A stretch of DNA of 64,000 nucleotides from CAZKVU01 sp964556475 (GTDB lineage Bacteria; Patescibacteriota; Microgenomatia; UBA1406; HO2-37-13b), in assembly GCA_964556475.1 (NCBI GenBank), contig CAZKVU010000006.1, positions 1 to 64,000 of the forward strand, in the 5' to 3' direction. Position 1 is the stretch's first letter; each line of letters starts with the position of its first letter. A model generated the notes under the pieces. That model was not told where the DNA came from. It did not search any database and saw nothing but the letters and a program-made list of their open reading frames with translations. The translations under genes and the position numbers were made by a program. Shown here piece by piece: positions 19,413-28,797 of the stretch.

Positions 19413-20171
19413 ATTAACCTCACTGAAAAAATTCATGGCTTGCAGACTATGAAATCTCATTCGTCAGCTTTGCTTGATATAGCACAAATACCATACACAG
19501 GATCAGCTGCAACAACATTAGCTTTAACCCAAGATACAATTACATTTAAGAAGATCCTTGCTTATCACGATATCCCAACCCCGCAATGGGATTATATGTA
19601 CAGCATGGATGATGATCTTGATGATTCTATTCCATATCCACGCATAGCAAAACCAATTCTTGACCGGGATTCGCTTGGAAGGACACATAATACACTCGTT
19701 CATAATGACAAGGAGTTACAATCAGCTGTTCAATATGCAATTGAAACACTCAAGTCGCCACTTGTTGTTGAGGAATATATAAATGGTGACGAATTTATCG
19801 TGTCAATTCTCGGTAATGAAGATGATATTGAAATCTTACCAATTATTCACCTCCAGGCTTCAGATAATAAAACCTTATGTCCTCCAAAAAATATCCCTAA
19901 AAAGTTGCTTCTTGTAATTACAGAAATCGCACTTGATACATACAGCATTTTAGACTGCCGAGATTATGGCCAGGTGCATGTGAAAATTGATGAAAATAAC
20001 AATCCGCAGGTCATAGCCATTCACGCAAATCCTTCTTTAGCTCAAACAGATATGTTTGCATACGCTGCTAAAACAGGAAAGATTAACTACCCAAAGTTAA
20101 TAGAAAAGATTATTCATATTGCAATCAAAAGGAACATTTCATCAACGCCATATTATCAGATTAACTCGTAA
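19413..20171 (+). CDS. D-Ala-D-Ala-ligase-like ATP-grasp enzyme (5' end in gap)
   Basis: 252 residues visible to the TAA at 20171. The order NLTEKIHG...IPYTGSAATTLALTQDTITFKKIL...DIPTPQW is that of the D-alanine--D-alanine ligase family, followed by KPILDRDSLGRTHN, VVEEYINGDEFIVSILG and the metal-binding VKIDENNNPQVIAIHANPS. The usual DPMTG-like N-P motif is here HANPS. Homology to Ddl does not prove a cell-wall role: the usual VMP.. loop and GFREFN-like residues are divergent and the neighbours suggest a specialised product. May be a second gene or the C-terminal half of a double ATP-grasp protein. Confidence 0.78.
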   Translation: MNLTEKIHGLQTMKSHSSALLDIAQIPYTGSAATTLALTQDTITFKKILAYHDIPTPQWDYMYSMDDDLDDSIPYPRIAKPILDRDSLGRTHNTLVHNDKELQSAVQYAIETLKSPLVVEEYINGDEFIVSILGNEDDIEILPIIHLQASDNKTLCPPKNIPKKLLLVITEIALDTYSILDCRDYGQVHVKIDENNNPQVIAIHANPSLAQTDMFAYAAKTGKINYPKLIEKIIHIAIKRNISSTPYYQINS

Positions 20172-20172
20172 T

Positions 20173-21525
20173 ATGAACATTTCGACGACAATTACTCATA
20201 CCGGATTAAAAATCAAAGTAGACAAAAACGATTATATAATCAAGTATCCTGATAATTTATGGAGTGATTTACCAAGTACCGTTAAAGAGGCGCTAGCTGA
20301 GCATCTGACATTTACCAACACAAATTACCTTTCGGTTCTCTACGATGAACCAACAATAACATATAATACGCACCGTCCGCTTCTTGAACCATTCCTCTTT
20401 AAGAACCAGCTGTATGACATGATATTTAGTGAAAAAGTTGATGGGGCAAAAGATCTTGAGTATGTAAAAAGATGCTATAATGCAAAATTTGAGTTTAAAG
20501 AAGGATCCGGCTCATTCATTTCATCAAACGAATTACCTTCATATTCAAACAATGATCCAATCGCAATAGTCCCTTTTTCGTTTGGGAAAGAAAGTCTTGC
20601 TACTCTTGCCTTATGTAATGAACTTGGCATAAAACCGATACTTATGTTTGTACAGGAGCCAACGCAAGGTTATGAAGACGCTTATAAAAAGATTGCACTT
20701 AAAGAATTGGAGGACAAGTTTGGCTTTATCCATCATCGTATTATTAACCAACCAGCACTCTTAAGATCCGGAGTTGCACGGTATGGCAAAGTCACATCTG
20801 AAGTTGGATGGGGAACACAAACAACAGATTATATTTTTTATGCTTTGCCACTTATCTTGAGATATAAAGCTCAGATGATTTTCTTCGGAAGTGAATATTC
20901 CAATAATGAATTTGAGTACAAAAAAGGATGGAGGCTTTATCCATCATTTGATCAAACAACGGAATGGTCACAACATCAAAATAACATTGCTCGAATTTTA
21001 ACTGATGGGAGAACCTCGGTTAATACAACATTTGAACCACTAGAAGAAATCCATATCATGTATATGCTTCATCATCGATATCCAGAGCTTGGGAAACTTC
21101 AATTCTCATGTTTTGCAGAAAAGCCGCTCTATAAAAATTCACAGTGGTGTCACAATTGTTACAAATGCACTCGAATGTTTATTTTTGCTCTTGCATGTAA
21201 CATCGATCCGCACTCGATTGGTTTCAAAAAGAATCTCATGCAGGAAAAAAATATGTTTAATCATTATTTTGGAGATGAGATTAAAACTGGATCAAATACT
21301 GAATTGGATTTCGTTTTCACAGTTCTACACAAGAAAAATATATCTTCTCCTTATGTCGACGAATTTAGAAAGAAAAAATTAAAGTATGTTAAGCCATATA
21401 GTTGGTACCTTGAGCATTTTGGTTCGCTGCAGCCATATCAATGCCTTCCAAAAAAATATGAGAAAAAAATGATCAACATATTTAAGAGTGAATTAAAAAG
21501 TTTTCTGTCAGTTTTACCGCATTAA
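20173..21525 (+). CDS. PP-loop ATP pyrophosphatase-like protein
   Basis: 450 residues. The core begins IAIVPFSFGKESLATLALCNELGI, a PP-loop in which the usual SGGxDS is SFGKES, followed by IKPILMFVQEP. A later CHNCYKC cluster near residue 334 resembles a metal-binding knuckle. PP-loop enzymes adenylate a carbonyl or carboxyl with release of pyrophosphate. Starts 1 nt after the ATP-grasp stop, so they are translationally coupled. An in-frame ATG at 20119 inside the previous gene is less likely. The exact family is not recognised; a MurL-like epimerase is one possibility I cannot confirm. Confidence 0.7.
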   Translation: MNISTTITHTGLKIKVDKNDYIIKYPDNLWSDLPSTVKEALAEHLTFTNTNYLSVLYDEPTITYNTHRPLLEPFLFKNQLYDMIFSEKVDGAKDLEYVKRCYNAKFEFKEGSGSFISSNELPSYSNNDPIAIVPFSFGKESLATLALCNELGIKPILMFVQEPTQGYEDAYKKIALKELEDKFGFIHHRIINQPALLRSGVARYGKVTSEVGWGTQTTDYIFYALPLILRYKAQMIFFGSEYSNNEFEYKKGWRLYPSFDQTTEWSQHQNNIARILTDGRTSVNTTFEPLEEIHIMYMLHHRYPELGKLQFSCFAEKPLYKNSQWCHNCYKCTRMFIFALACNIDPHSIGFKKNLMQEKNMFNHYFGDEIKTGSNTELDFVFTVLHKKNISSPYVDEFRKKKLKYVKPYSWYLEHFGSLQPYQCLPKKYEKKMINIFKSELKSFLSVLPH

Positions 21526-22881
21526 TTGATGCAGCATATGCTTCATGATTCTTTTTGAAAGCCTGGATTTTTTTAAGATAACTTCCTTTTTGCGCAAACA
21601 CTGAATCAACGATCTTTACAATGTGATCGATTGAAGTTGATTTGCCTATTTTTTCAAACTTTTGGAGATCGATGTTGATGAGACTAATATAATCCTGCAA
21701 NNNNNNNNNNNNNNNNNNNNNNNNNNNNNNNNNNNNNNNNNNNNNNNNNNNNNNNNNNNNNNNNNNNNNNNNNNNNNNNNNNNNNNNNNNNNNNNNNNNN
21801 CTATTTTTTCAAACTTTTGGAGATCGATGTTGATGAGACTAATATAATCCTGCAACCTCATTTTTGCTGCAATCTCGCCTAAGCCTAATTCATGAAATCT
21901 TAATGAATGAAGCAATTGATCTGGATTAAATGGGATACAAACAACCGGTTTTTCAGCTAAAACTGCTTCAATTATTGTGCCATATCCGCCATGACACAAT
22001 ACAAGATCGACCTTTTTTGAGATTTCAAATCCGGGCAAATATCTCTCTACAAATAGGTTTTTGTGCTGTGGAAAATCTTTGGGATCAGCAATATTCCCAG
22101 AGCTAATGATTACTCTCAAACCATGATTAATAAGTTTTCTGGATAATGAAACCATTTTCTCTTTATCGAATCCTGTTCCTCCGAATGTTAAGTACACTGT
22201 TCGCCCATCTGGTTTGATTCTGTTAAACCAGGCTGGTTTTTTAACCCTAAATCCTTTCCAAGACAAATGACTCATATATTGACGATATAAATTTTTGTTT
22301 TTTGGCTCAAGATATCCAGGAGTTTCAGGAATAATAAATGGAATTTTCGTAAGTGCTTTCTCTATATTGACCGGATTATGTGTCTTAATTGAGGCTTTTT
22401 CGAGTGCTCGATAAAATTTTTTCATCATGCCCTGAACAATCCCATGAATTAATGGCGAAAATATCTTAAAAATCATCTGTGGAAGTTGTGGATTAGGAAT
22501 CTTGCAGCCAAAAGGCAAACCGCCGCTCCCGGTTATACAAGCGACAGGTACTTTTTCTTGTAAAGTCGTTATTAAACTGGATAATCTATAATCCGTTATA
22601 ACCCAGTCTGGTTTGTACTTTTTAATGAGTACTCTTTCTTCATTAATCATCCGTACCACCTCGTTAATGTTTAAAAAATCATTAAATGCAGCAGTGCCCT
22701 TTTTATAAGAAATTGGTTGGATATCAACGATATTGACAGGACTGTCTTTATAGAGAGATTGTTTTTCCGAGGGTATAGCAATGGTAACTTCATGCCCAGC
22801 ATGCTTGAGCTCTTCTGCGAGAGCGAGCGAGCGAGAAATATGAGCGATACCTATGTCTAAAGGAAAAAACAAATATTTCAT
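21482..22881 (-). CDS. UGT/MurG-like glycosyltransferase (crosses artefactual gap)
   Basis: GT-B fold glycosyltransferase. The N-terminal part has FFPLDIGIAHISRSLALAEEL..AGHEVTIA, the C-terminal part has VYLTFGGTG, then VDLVLCHGGYGTIIEAV..EKPVVCIPF, the sugar-nucleotide-binding signature of the UGT/macrolide and MurG-like group. The N run at 21701-21800 is flanked by an identical 55-bp repeat. Removing the Ns and one copy joins the two frames into a continuous protein of 414 residues from the ATG at 22881. That ATG is preferred over 22899 because TACAAT ends 6 nt before it. Converges with the PP-loop gene, overlapping it by 44 nt. Confidence 0.85.
21646..21855. other. Artefactual 100-N gap (21701-21800) with 55-bp flanking duplicate
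   Basis: Bases 21646-21700 and 21801-21855 are identical (55 bp). The gap is an unmerged contig overlap, not missing sequence. Confidence 0.93.
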
Positions 22882-22996
22882 TCTGAGATTGTAGCTCATT
22901 CGAACTCAGAAGTCCATAAAGTGAGTAAAGTATTTAATATAGGTTCTTAAATAATAATTCATTATTATTTAACAGATTAATCTGTGCCTATATATA

Positions 22997-23025
22997 TTGA
23001 CTTAGATGATAATTTATGTTATACT
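22997..23025 (+). promoter_or_regulatory. Promoter of the LPxTG protein
   Basis: TTGACT at 22997-23002 and TATACT at 23020-23025 with a 17-nt spacer, giving a leader of about 35 nt before the ATG at 23068. Confidence 0.65.
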
Positions 23026-23067
23026 ACAGGTCACGATTAATTATTTCAGCAATTTCCGCAACTAACT

Positions 23068-24071
23068 ATGAAAAAAATAACATCATTAATGCTTATTATT
23101 TTCCTTTCATTATTTACATATACAAGCAGACTCTCACAAACAACTGTTTTAGCAAAAAGTGACGTAAACGTTCGCATTTGTCATGCAACCGGTTCAAATA
23201 CTAACCCTTATAGCAGTATTACTGTAGATAGTGATTCTATTGATGGCTTAGGTAACGGGAATGCTGATCATAATCAAGACGGACACCAGAACGGTCAAGA
23301 TATTATCCCTCCTGGGTACTGGGATGCAGATGGTCGTAACTGGACCGCTGAAAACCAAATAATTTGGGCCAACGATTGTGGTGCCGTTACATCAAGCCCA
23401 ACTCCAACTGCTGCTCAGAATAATCCGACAGCAACACCTACGCCAACTGTAACCCAAAATAATCCTTCACCAACACCAACACCTTACATCGTTGAGTGTG
23501 ATAATGAATGTGATTGTGATTGTAACAATGAACCAACACCAACGAGCATAGTTCCAACAATTGTTCTACCAACAATTCCAGAAGATTGTCCTGATTGGGC
23601 AAATAACTNNNNNNNNNNNNNNNNNNNNNNNNNNNNNNNNNNNNNNNNNNNNNNNNNNNNNNNNNNNNNNNNNNNNNNNNNNNNNNNNNNNNNNNNNNNN
23701 NNNNNNNNCCAACAATTGTTCTACCAACAATTCCAGAAGATTGTCCTGATTGGGCAAATAACTGTAGCATTGGTAATATTTTCTTAACGCCAACTGCAGC
23801 ACCATCAGCAACGCCAACAGTGACACCTGATCCAACAGCTACACCAGCTCCGACGAGTGCTCCATCAAACAATGGTGGTACCGGAGGAAGCTCAAACTCA
23901 ACAAGCTCATCGAGCTCAAACAGCTCAAGCTCCTCAGATGGACATGTTCTCGGTGCTGCAACATTGCCAGCAACCGGTACATTCATGAACAATCTCATGG
24001 ACGCATTACTGATTGCAGGACTTGCTTTACTCGTCCTTGCTCAGATTGCATATGCTCCAAAACGTTCTTAA
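23068..24071 (+). CDS. LPxTG-anchored secreted protein (crosses artefactual gap)
   Basis: Rebuilt as 282 residues after removing the N run and one copy of the 55-bp flanking duplicate. Signal peptide (about 1-29); a domain with VRICHATGSNTNPY and a GNADHNQDGHQNGQDIIPPG segment; Thr/Pro linkers; a short CxCDC cluster; then a Ser/Asn-rich stretch and a sorting signal LPATGT, a hydrophobic helix and the basic tail AYAPKRS. It should be cut between T and G and linked covalently to the cell surface by the sortase encoded next. The VRICHATGS..NPY..I region resembles a domain often seen in surface proteins; its function is unknown to me. Confidence 0.85.
23554..23763. other. Artefactual 100-N gap (23609-23708) with 55-bp flanking duplicate
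   Basis: Bases 23554-23608 and 23709-23763 are identical (55 bp). Collapsing them restores the reading frame of the LPxTG gene. Confidence 0.93.
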
Positions 24072-24606
24072 AAAGAAAGTGAATACTCGTGTGGCTCTTA
24101 CTATTGTAGGAGCCGCACTCATTCTGATTGCTGGTGGGTACAAAATCCATCAGCAATCAGTCTTATCGTTCTCCACTGTTCCTACGTCAGCTGAATCTCA
24201 ATTTCTTCCATCAGAAATTCCTGCAGCGATTGACATTCCAAAAAGGGGAATTAGTCTTGATGTTAAACCAGCGGTAATTCAAAAAGGCACATGGGAAATT
24301 AGCCCTGACTCTGCATCGTACCTTGTAAAGTCATCTGTTCCTGGCAAGGGTGGAAACGTTGTTATTTATGCTCATAACAAGAAAAGTCTATTCGGCAATC
24401 TAACAACTGCTGAATATGGAGATGTCATTTACATCCGAACAAGCGACGGTACAATCCAGCAATATCAAATACGGAAAAAGTTCATCGTATCCCCTGATCA
24501 TATTGAAGTTGTTGAACCAACATCTTATGAAGTATTAACACTGTTTACCTGTACAGGATTTGCCGACAGCCAAAGACTCATCATTCAAGCATATCCATTA
24601 AGCTAA
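24052..24606 (+). CDS. srtD: Sortase (class D/E-like)
   Basis: 184 residues. An N-terminal membrane helix (about 10-30) is followed by a sortase beta-barrel: AAIDIPKRGISLDVKPA, then VIYAHNKKSLFGNL with the catalytic His, and LTLFTCTGFADSQRLIIQA with the catalytic Cys (TLxTC) and an Arg downstream. It would cleave LPxTG signals and attach proteins to an envelope acceptor. The start overlaps the last 20 nt of the LPxTG gene, which makes them a substrate-enzyme pair; it may also serve the LPSTG protein at 42047. Class assignment is tentative. Confidence 0.85.
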   Translation: MLQNVLKKKVNTRVALTIVGAALILIAGGYKIHQQSVLSFSTVPTSAESQFLPSEIPAAIDIPKRGISLDVKPAVIQKGTWEISPDSASYLVKSSVPGKGGNVVIYAHNKKSLFGNLTTAEYGDVIYIRTSDGTIQQYQIRKKFIVSPDHIEVVEPTSYEVLTLFTCTGFADSQRLIIQAYPLS

Positions 24607-24689
24607 GTCTTCTCATCTCTTGACTAATCTTTCCTGGTTTCATTGGTTTTATTCTCGCTTCATTACTATAAGGATGTTATACTGAGAAC

Positions 24690-25685
24690 ATGAATATTGC
24701 TTTTTTTGAATTGGAAGATTGGGAAAAAGACTTTTTTATGAAACACTTCCCAGATGCTCAATATTCCAGCACACCTTTAAATCTTCAAAACGCAAATCAA
24801 TATTCCCAGACCGATATACTCTGCACATTTATTTATTCACAAATAACTGATGAGATCATTCGCAACTTACCAAACCTGAAATGCATTGCAACACAGTCAA
24901 CCGGATTCGATCATATTGATCTAAAAGCTGCTCAACAACGAAATATTATTGTCTCGAATGTTCCGGAATATGGTACTCGCACTGTCGCGGAGCATACATT
25001 CGCTCTTATTCTTGCTTTGACAAAAAAACTCTACCAGTCAATGAATCAGAGTAAACAATTTGATTTTTCACATAATAGAATCCGGACTATTAATCTGTAC
25101 CAGCGTACACTGGGAATCATCGGGTTAGGAAAAATTGGAAAGGAAGTTGTAAAAATCGCACATGGCTTTGGTATGAATGTCCTTATTTACACCAGAACTC
25201 ATGACGAGGCTTTTGCAAAAGAATGGGGAATTCGATATGCAGAGCTCAACGAACTTCTTGAAAATTCAGATCTTATCACGCTTCATATTCCATATAGCAA
25301 AGAAACCCATCATATTCTTAATAAAGAAAATATAAACCACTGCAAGAAAGGTGCGTACATTATTAACACCTCACGTGGTGGTTTGATTGAAACAGAGGCG
25401 CTAATTCAGGCTCTTGAAAATGGAACGCTTGCTGGTGCTGGCCTCGATGTATTAGAAGAAGAAAAAAACCTTTCAGAGGAATTGGATATTCTTAAAACGT
25501 CTCTTCCTGAACGAATTGATTTCAAAACACTCACAATGGACCACGTGCTTATTCATCATCCTAAAGTTGTTGTGACACCACACAACGCATTTAACAGTGA
25601 GGAAGCATTGCAAAAAATTATGAATACAACGGTCGATAATATCAAAGCATTTATTGAAGGCCACCCGATCAATCTCGTGAGCTAA
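24690..25685 (+). CDS. D-2-hydroxyacid dehydrogenase (D-lactate dehydrogenase-like)
   Basis: 331 residues. Substrate domain with STGFDHIDLKAA, NAD-binding GLGKIGKEV, INTSRGGLIE with the catalytic-region Arg, LDVLEEE with the Glu, and TPHNAF containing the catalytic His (PH) motif. The insertion near 270-290 is typical of the fermentative D-lactate dehydrogenase branch, which reduces pyruvate to D-lactate with NADH, a plausible redox sink in a fermentative cell. TATACT ends 6 nt before the ATG. Confidence 0.9.
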   Translation: MNIAFFELEDWEKDFFMKHFPDAQYSSTPLNLQNANQYSQTDILCTFIYSQITDEIIRNLPNLKCIATQSTGFDHIDLKAAQQRNIIVSNVPEYGTRTVAEHTFALILALTKKLYQSMNQSKQFDFSHNRIRTINLYQRTLGIIGLGKIGKEVVKIAHGFGMNVLIYTRTHDEAFAKEWGIRYAELNELLENSDLITLHIPYSKETHHILNKENINHCKKGAYIINTSRGGLIETEALIQALENGTLAGAGLDVLEEEKNLSEELDILKTSLPERIDFKTLTMDHVLIHHPKVVVTPHNAFNSEEALQKIMNTTVDNIKAFIEGHPINLVS

Positions 25686-25710
25686 TCTTCTTAGTCATCT
25701 ACAAAATTTA

Positions 25711-26454
25711 TTACACTGTACCGAATACCCGATTGAGCACCATCATAAGGATAATTCCAAAAATAAAAGGCAGTACCTGACTAATCAGTTCTCCCTTTTT
25801 ATGAGTCTGGTGCAATTCGGGAATAAGGTCTGCGGATGAAATATAAATGAATATACCTGCGGAAACAGCGATTGTAAATGGAATGAACGTTTCAAATTTT
25901 TGTAGAAAATAATAACCAAGAATTCCTCCTATAACTGCGGTGAGTGCTGAAAGGAAATTATATAAAACAGCTTTCTTCTTATCTAAACCACAATTTAATA
26001 AAACTGAAAAATCAGCAAATTCCTGTGGAAGTTCGTGAAATGCAATTGCCAATGTTGCGCTTAACCCAACAACCGGGCTTACAAGAAATGTTGCTGCAAT
26101 AGCTAATCCATCAACAAAATTATGAATTGCATCTCCGATAACAACAAGAAAAGCTGTCGGTTTAATATTATGCATATCTTCATGATGATGGTGATACCAC
26201 AGCAAAAATCGCTCAAGGAAAAATCCAAAAACAAGACCTCCAAGCGTTGCAATCATAATACTCTTAATATCACCTTCTTCTAAGGATTCAGGAAGCATGC
26301 TCACAAAAGCGGTCGACAACATCACGCCAGCAGCAAAACTCACCAGATAATGGGTATTTTGCTTACTGAATAATTTTTTATTTACAAGATAAAAAAGTCC
26401 AACCAGAGAAATAAGGCTAATAGTGACATTCGCAACAATTATGTTGAGCAACAT
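25711..26454 (-). CDS. ZIP family metal transporter
   Basis: 247 residues, eight helices. The metal-pathway motifs are HNFVDGLAIA (TM4) and HELPQEFADFSVL (TM5), and a His-rich YHHHHED loop precedes TM4. Imports divalent metal such as zinc. A degenerate -10 (TACAAT) precedes the start. Confidence 0.93.
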   Translation of the reverse strand: MLLNIIVANVTISLISLVGLFYLVNKKLFSKQNTHYLVSFAAGVMLSTAFVSMLPESLEEGDIKSIMIATLGGLVFGFFLERFLLWYHHHHEDMHNIKPTAFLVVIGDAIHNFVDGLAIAATFLVSPVVGLSATLAIAFHELPQEFADFSVLLNCGLDKKKAVLYNFLSALTAVIGGILGYYFLQKFETFIPFTIAVSAGIFIYISSADLIPELHQTHKKGELISQVLPFIFGIILMMVLNRVFGTV

Positions 26455-26478
26455 ATATTGTCTATATTGTATACGAAC

Positions 26479-28749
26479 TTAACTCACTTTGTGTACGTAC
26501 TTAAACAGTACGATCAAAACCGCGACAAAGAGCCCGAAGATAAGCAAGGCACCTATGATAAATAGTATCGGCTGCATCATTGAACCGCTTTTGTTATTAG
26601 TCGAAGCTGGAGTACCTGATGGAACATCTGTCGGAGTCGGCGCTAAAGTTATTCTGATTGTTCGATATGGTGGAGGACTGCTATCTTTTGGAAGAGTGAG
26701 ATCAAAAAATTCACCAAGCACTCCATCGTGAGTAAATGTTTTACCTGGTGTTAATTTAACAAAATAATAGTGAGGTGTTATTTCAAAAACCTCACCAAGA
26801 TCGCGCAGTTTATTGCCCTGGTTCGGCTGTTGATGGTTGAGCAAAACATAATTCGACAGGTTTGCATTTTGCTCAACAATACGTGGTTCGTATCCTAATG
26901 TGCGAAGGGTGTTAAGCTGTTCGTCAGTAAAGAGGCCGAGGAACTCTGGCACATCAACATCTTCTCCCATAAGGTAATCGATTGGTGATGTTGTATTCTG
27001 ATAAAGCCGATCTATTTCAACTAAGTCTTTGAAGGGGATAACCGCCAGAGTGAGCGACCCAGTTTCATCTTCAGCACTTTTTACGTATGCAGGCTGTGAG
27101 GATGCTCCTCCAAGAGCGCTATCAGTCTGCACGCCGAGCACTCCCTGAAAATCCTGAAGAACATTCATGTTCATCTCATTGCTAACTTGCTGACCAATAC
27201 CTTCTTGCGAAATTTTTACAAGCGCTGCACCAACCGCCTGTGCGGCTTTCGCTATTTGCGGAACACTTACCGCATTCATTTTATCTGCAAGTGAATGATA
27301 AACGCCTCCGTCAGCACCACTTTTACATTCGTGTCCAAAAATTGCTGTGTTGATACCGACATTCCAAAATGGCGCATGATCAGAACGAGTCATATTCCAA
27401 CTCTTTGACTCCATTTTGAGCGGATTCTGTGTGTCTTTTCCTGCCTGTACAATTGCATCTGAAATAAGATTACCTCCAGTTCCTGGTTTAAAGTAAAAAT
27501 TAACACAATCGCCAGCCGGATCAATATTTCCGATCATATCCAAATTCATCACACCCTTGATTTTTTTGTCAGGAGTCAGTCGTGAAACATAATTCTTGCT
27601 CCCATGCAAACCCTGTTCCTCACCAGAGAATAAAATAAATTCGATCGAATATTGTGGCTGAATATTTGCAGTTTTAAATGCGCGAGCAATTTCCATAACA
27701 GATACAGTTCCGCTACCATTATCATCAACACCTGGTGCCGGATCACGACTACCATCCCGTTCAGCAGTAGAATCCATATGGGCCGTTACCAGATAAAATG
27801 AATCTGTCTTCTGCCCATTGAGTCTGGCGATAATATTTTTCGAGGACAGTTGATCGCTGCCATATGTATACGAATATGTTTGTGTTGTATCCACTTCATA
27901 GCCAAGATCCTGAAAAAACTTAATAATATATGCTTGCTCGTCAAGATTTCCTTGTGATCCAGAAAAACGTGTCTGTTTTTCGTCAGTTTGCCCTTCTTTA
28001 TTTGAAAGTTTTGTTAAATATTCCTGAATGCTCGTTGCTGAAATAGCGCTTGAGACAGCTTTCATTTGGTCTAAGATTGATGAACTTTGGCCTGTTGGTG
28101 CTGGCGTTCCTGTTGAAGAACCTGATCCACCCGTTGGAGCGGTTGTTGAAACTGGAGTTGCAGCAGAAGTTGGTGCAGCTGTTGGAACAACGGGAGTTTG
28201 TGTACCTGAATATTTAATGTTCGTAGGCGATGTCGGAACAGATGATCCTTTTTTCTCTTCTGAAATCAAAAATTCTGTGTAATCTGTAAGGTCTTGAGTA
28301 TTAACAAAACTAAGATTGGTAAATCCAGGTATGGGTTTATCAGCAATCAGCACTACCGCATCCGGATTTGTTTTCTTAACCCATCCATAATAGTCAACAG
28401 TCGTATCGAAAAACTCAGGAATTTCGACGTTCATTTGATATTTTGTTACCGGGTCGTATTTTGCAGTCCCTATTTGTTTACCTTTATACGCAATGATTGT
28501 TTGTTTAACAGCAGGTGTGGGTGTTGCAAGCGGAGGAGCACCTGGACCAGAGGGAGTAGTCGGACTTGAGGGACCAGTTGTACCACCTGATGACGATGCT
28601 TCTTCACCGCCGACTAAATTCAGCAGGTGAAAAAACTTCATGCGAATTGTGCTGTATTCCGGTTGAGCTGCAAAAACAACCGGCCTAGCTGCAGCCACAA
28701 ATATCAGAAGGGCGGTGCTCGCAATAAGCACCCTTTTTGAGACTCTCAT
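26479..28749 (-). CDS. Secreted M28-family zinc peptidase, membrane anchored
   Basis: About 756 residues. Signal peptide (about 5-27), Thr/Pro/Ser linkers, then an M28 catalytic domain: VTAHMDST (His-x-Asp), GVDDNGSG (bridging Asp), LFSGEEQGLHGS (Glu base and zinc Glu), NLDMIGNI and a final zinc His in GGVYHSLADK. A C-terminal region leads to a transmembrane helix at the end. Expected to release N-terminal amino acids from peptides outside the cell, useful for an organism that scavenges. The second ATG (28749) is chosen because TAAAAT ends 7 nt upstream. Confidence 0.88.
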   Translation of the reverse strand: MRVSKRVLIASTALLIFVAAARPVVFAAQPEYSTIRMKFFHLLNLVGGEEASSSGGTTGPSSPTTPSGPGAPPLATPTPAVKQTIIAYKGKQIGTAKYDPVTKYQMNVEIPEFFDTTVDYYGWVKKTNPDAVVLIADKPIPGFTNLSFVNTQDLTDYTEFLISEEKKGSSVPTSPTNIKYSGTQTPVVPTAAPTSAATPVSTTAPTGGSGSSTGTPAPTGQSSSILDQMKAVSSAISATSIQEYLTKLSNKEGQTDEKQTRFSGSQGNLDEQAYIIKFFQDLGYEVDTTQTYSYTYGSDQLSSKNIIARLNGQKTDSFYLVTAHMDSTAERDGSRDPAPGVDDNGSGTVSVMEIARAFKTANIQPQYSIEFILFSGEEQGLHGSKNYVSRLTPDKKIKGVMNLDMIGNIDPAGDCVNFYFKPGTGGNLISDAIVQAGKDTQNPLKMESKSWNMTRSDHAPFWNVGINTAIFGHECKSGADGGVYHSLADKMNAVSVPQIAKAAQAVGAALVKISQEGIGQQVSNEMNMNVLQDFQGVLGVQTDSALGGASSQPAYVKSAEDETGSLTLAVIPFKDLVEIDRLYQNTTSPIDYLMGEDVDVPEFLGLFTDEQLNTLRTLGYEPRIVEQNANLSNYVLLNHQQPNQGNKLRDLGEVFEITPHYYFVKLTPGKTFTHDGVLGEFFDLTLPKDSSPPPYRTIRITLAPTPTDVPSGTPASTNNKSGSMMQPILFIIGALLIFGLFVAVLIVLFKYVHKVS

Positions 28750-28797
28750 ACTATTCATTTTACAGAATTCAAATCAAAAAACCTCTATAATGACGAT

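Noticed and set aside
20119..20172. Upstream ATG at 20119 as start of the PP-loop gene
   Set aside because: It would overlap the ATP-grasp gene by 53 nt, and the extra residues resemble no part of the domain; the ATG at 20173 fits the usual 1-nt spacing of coupled genes.
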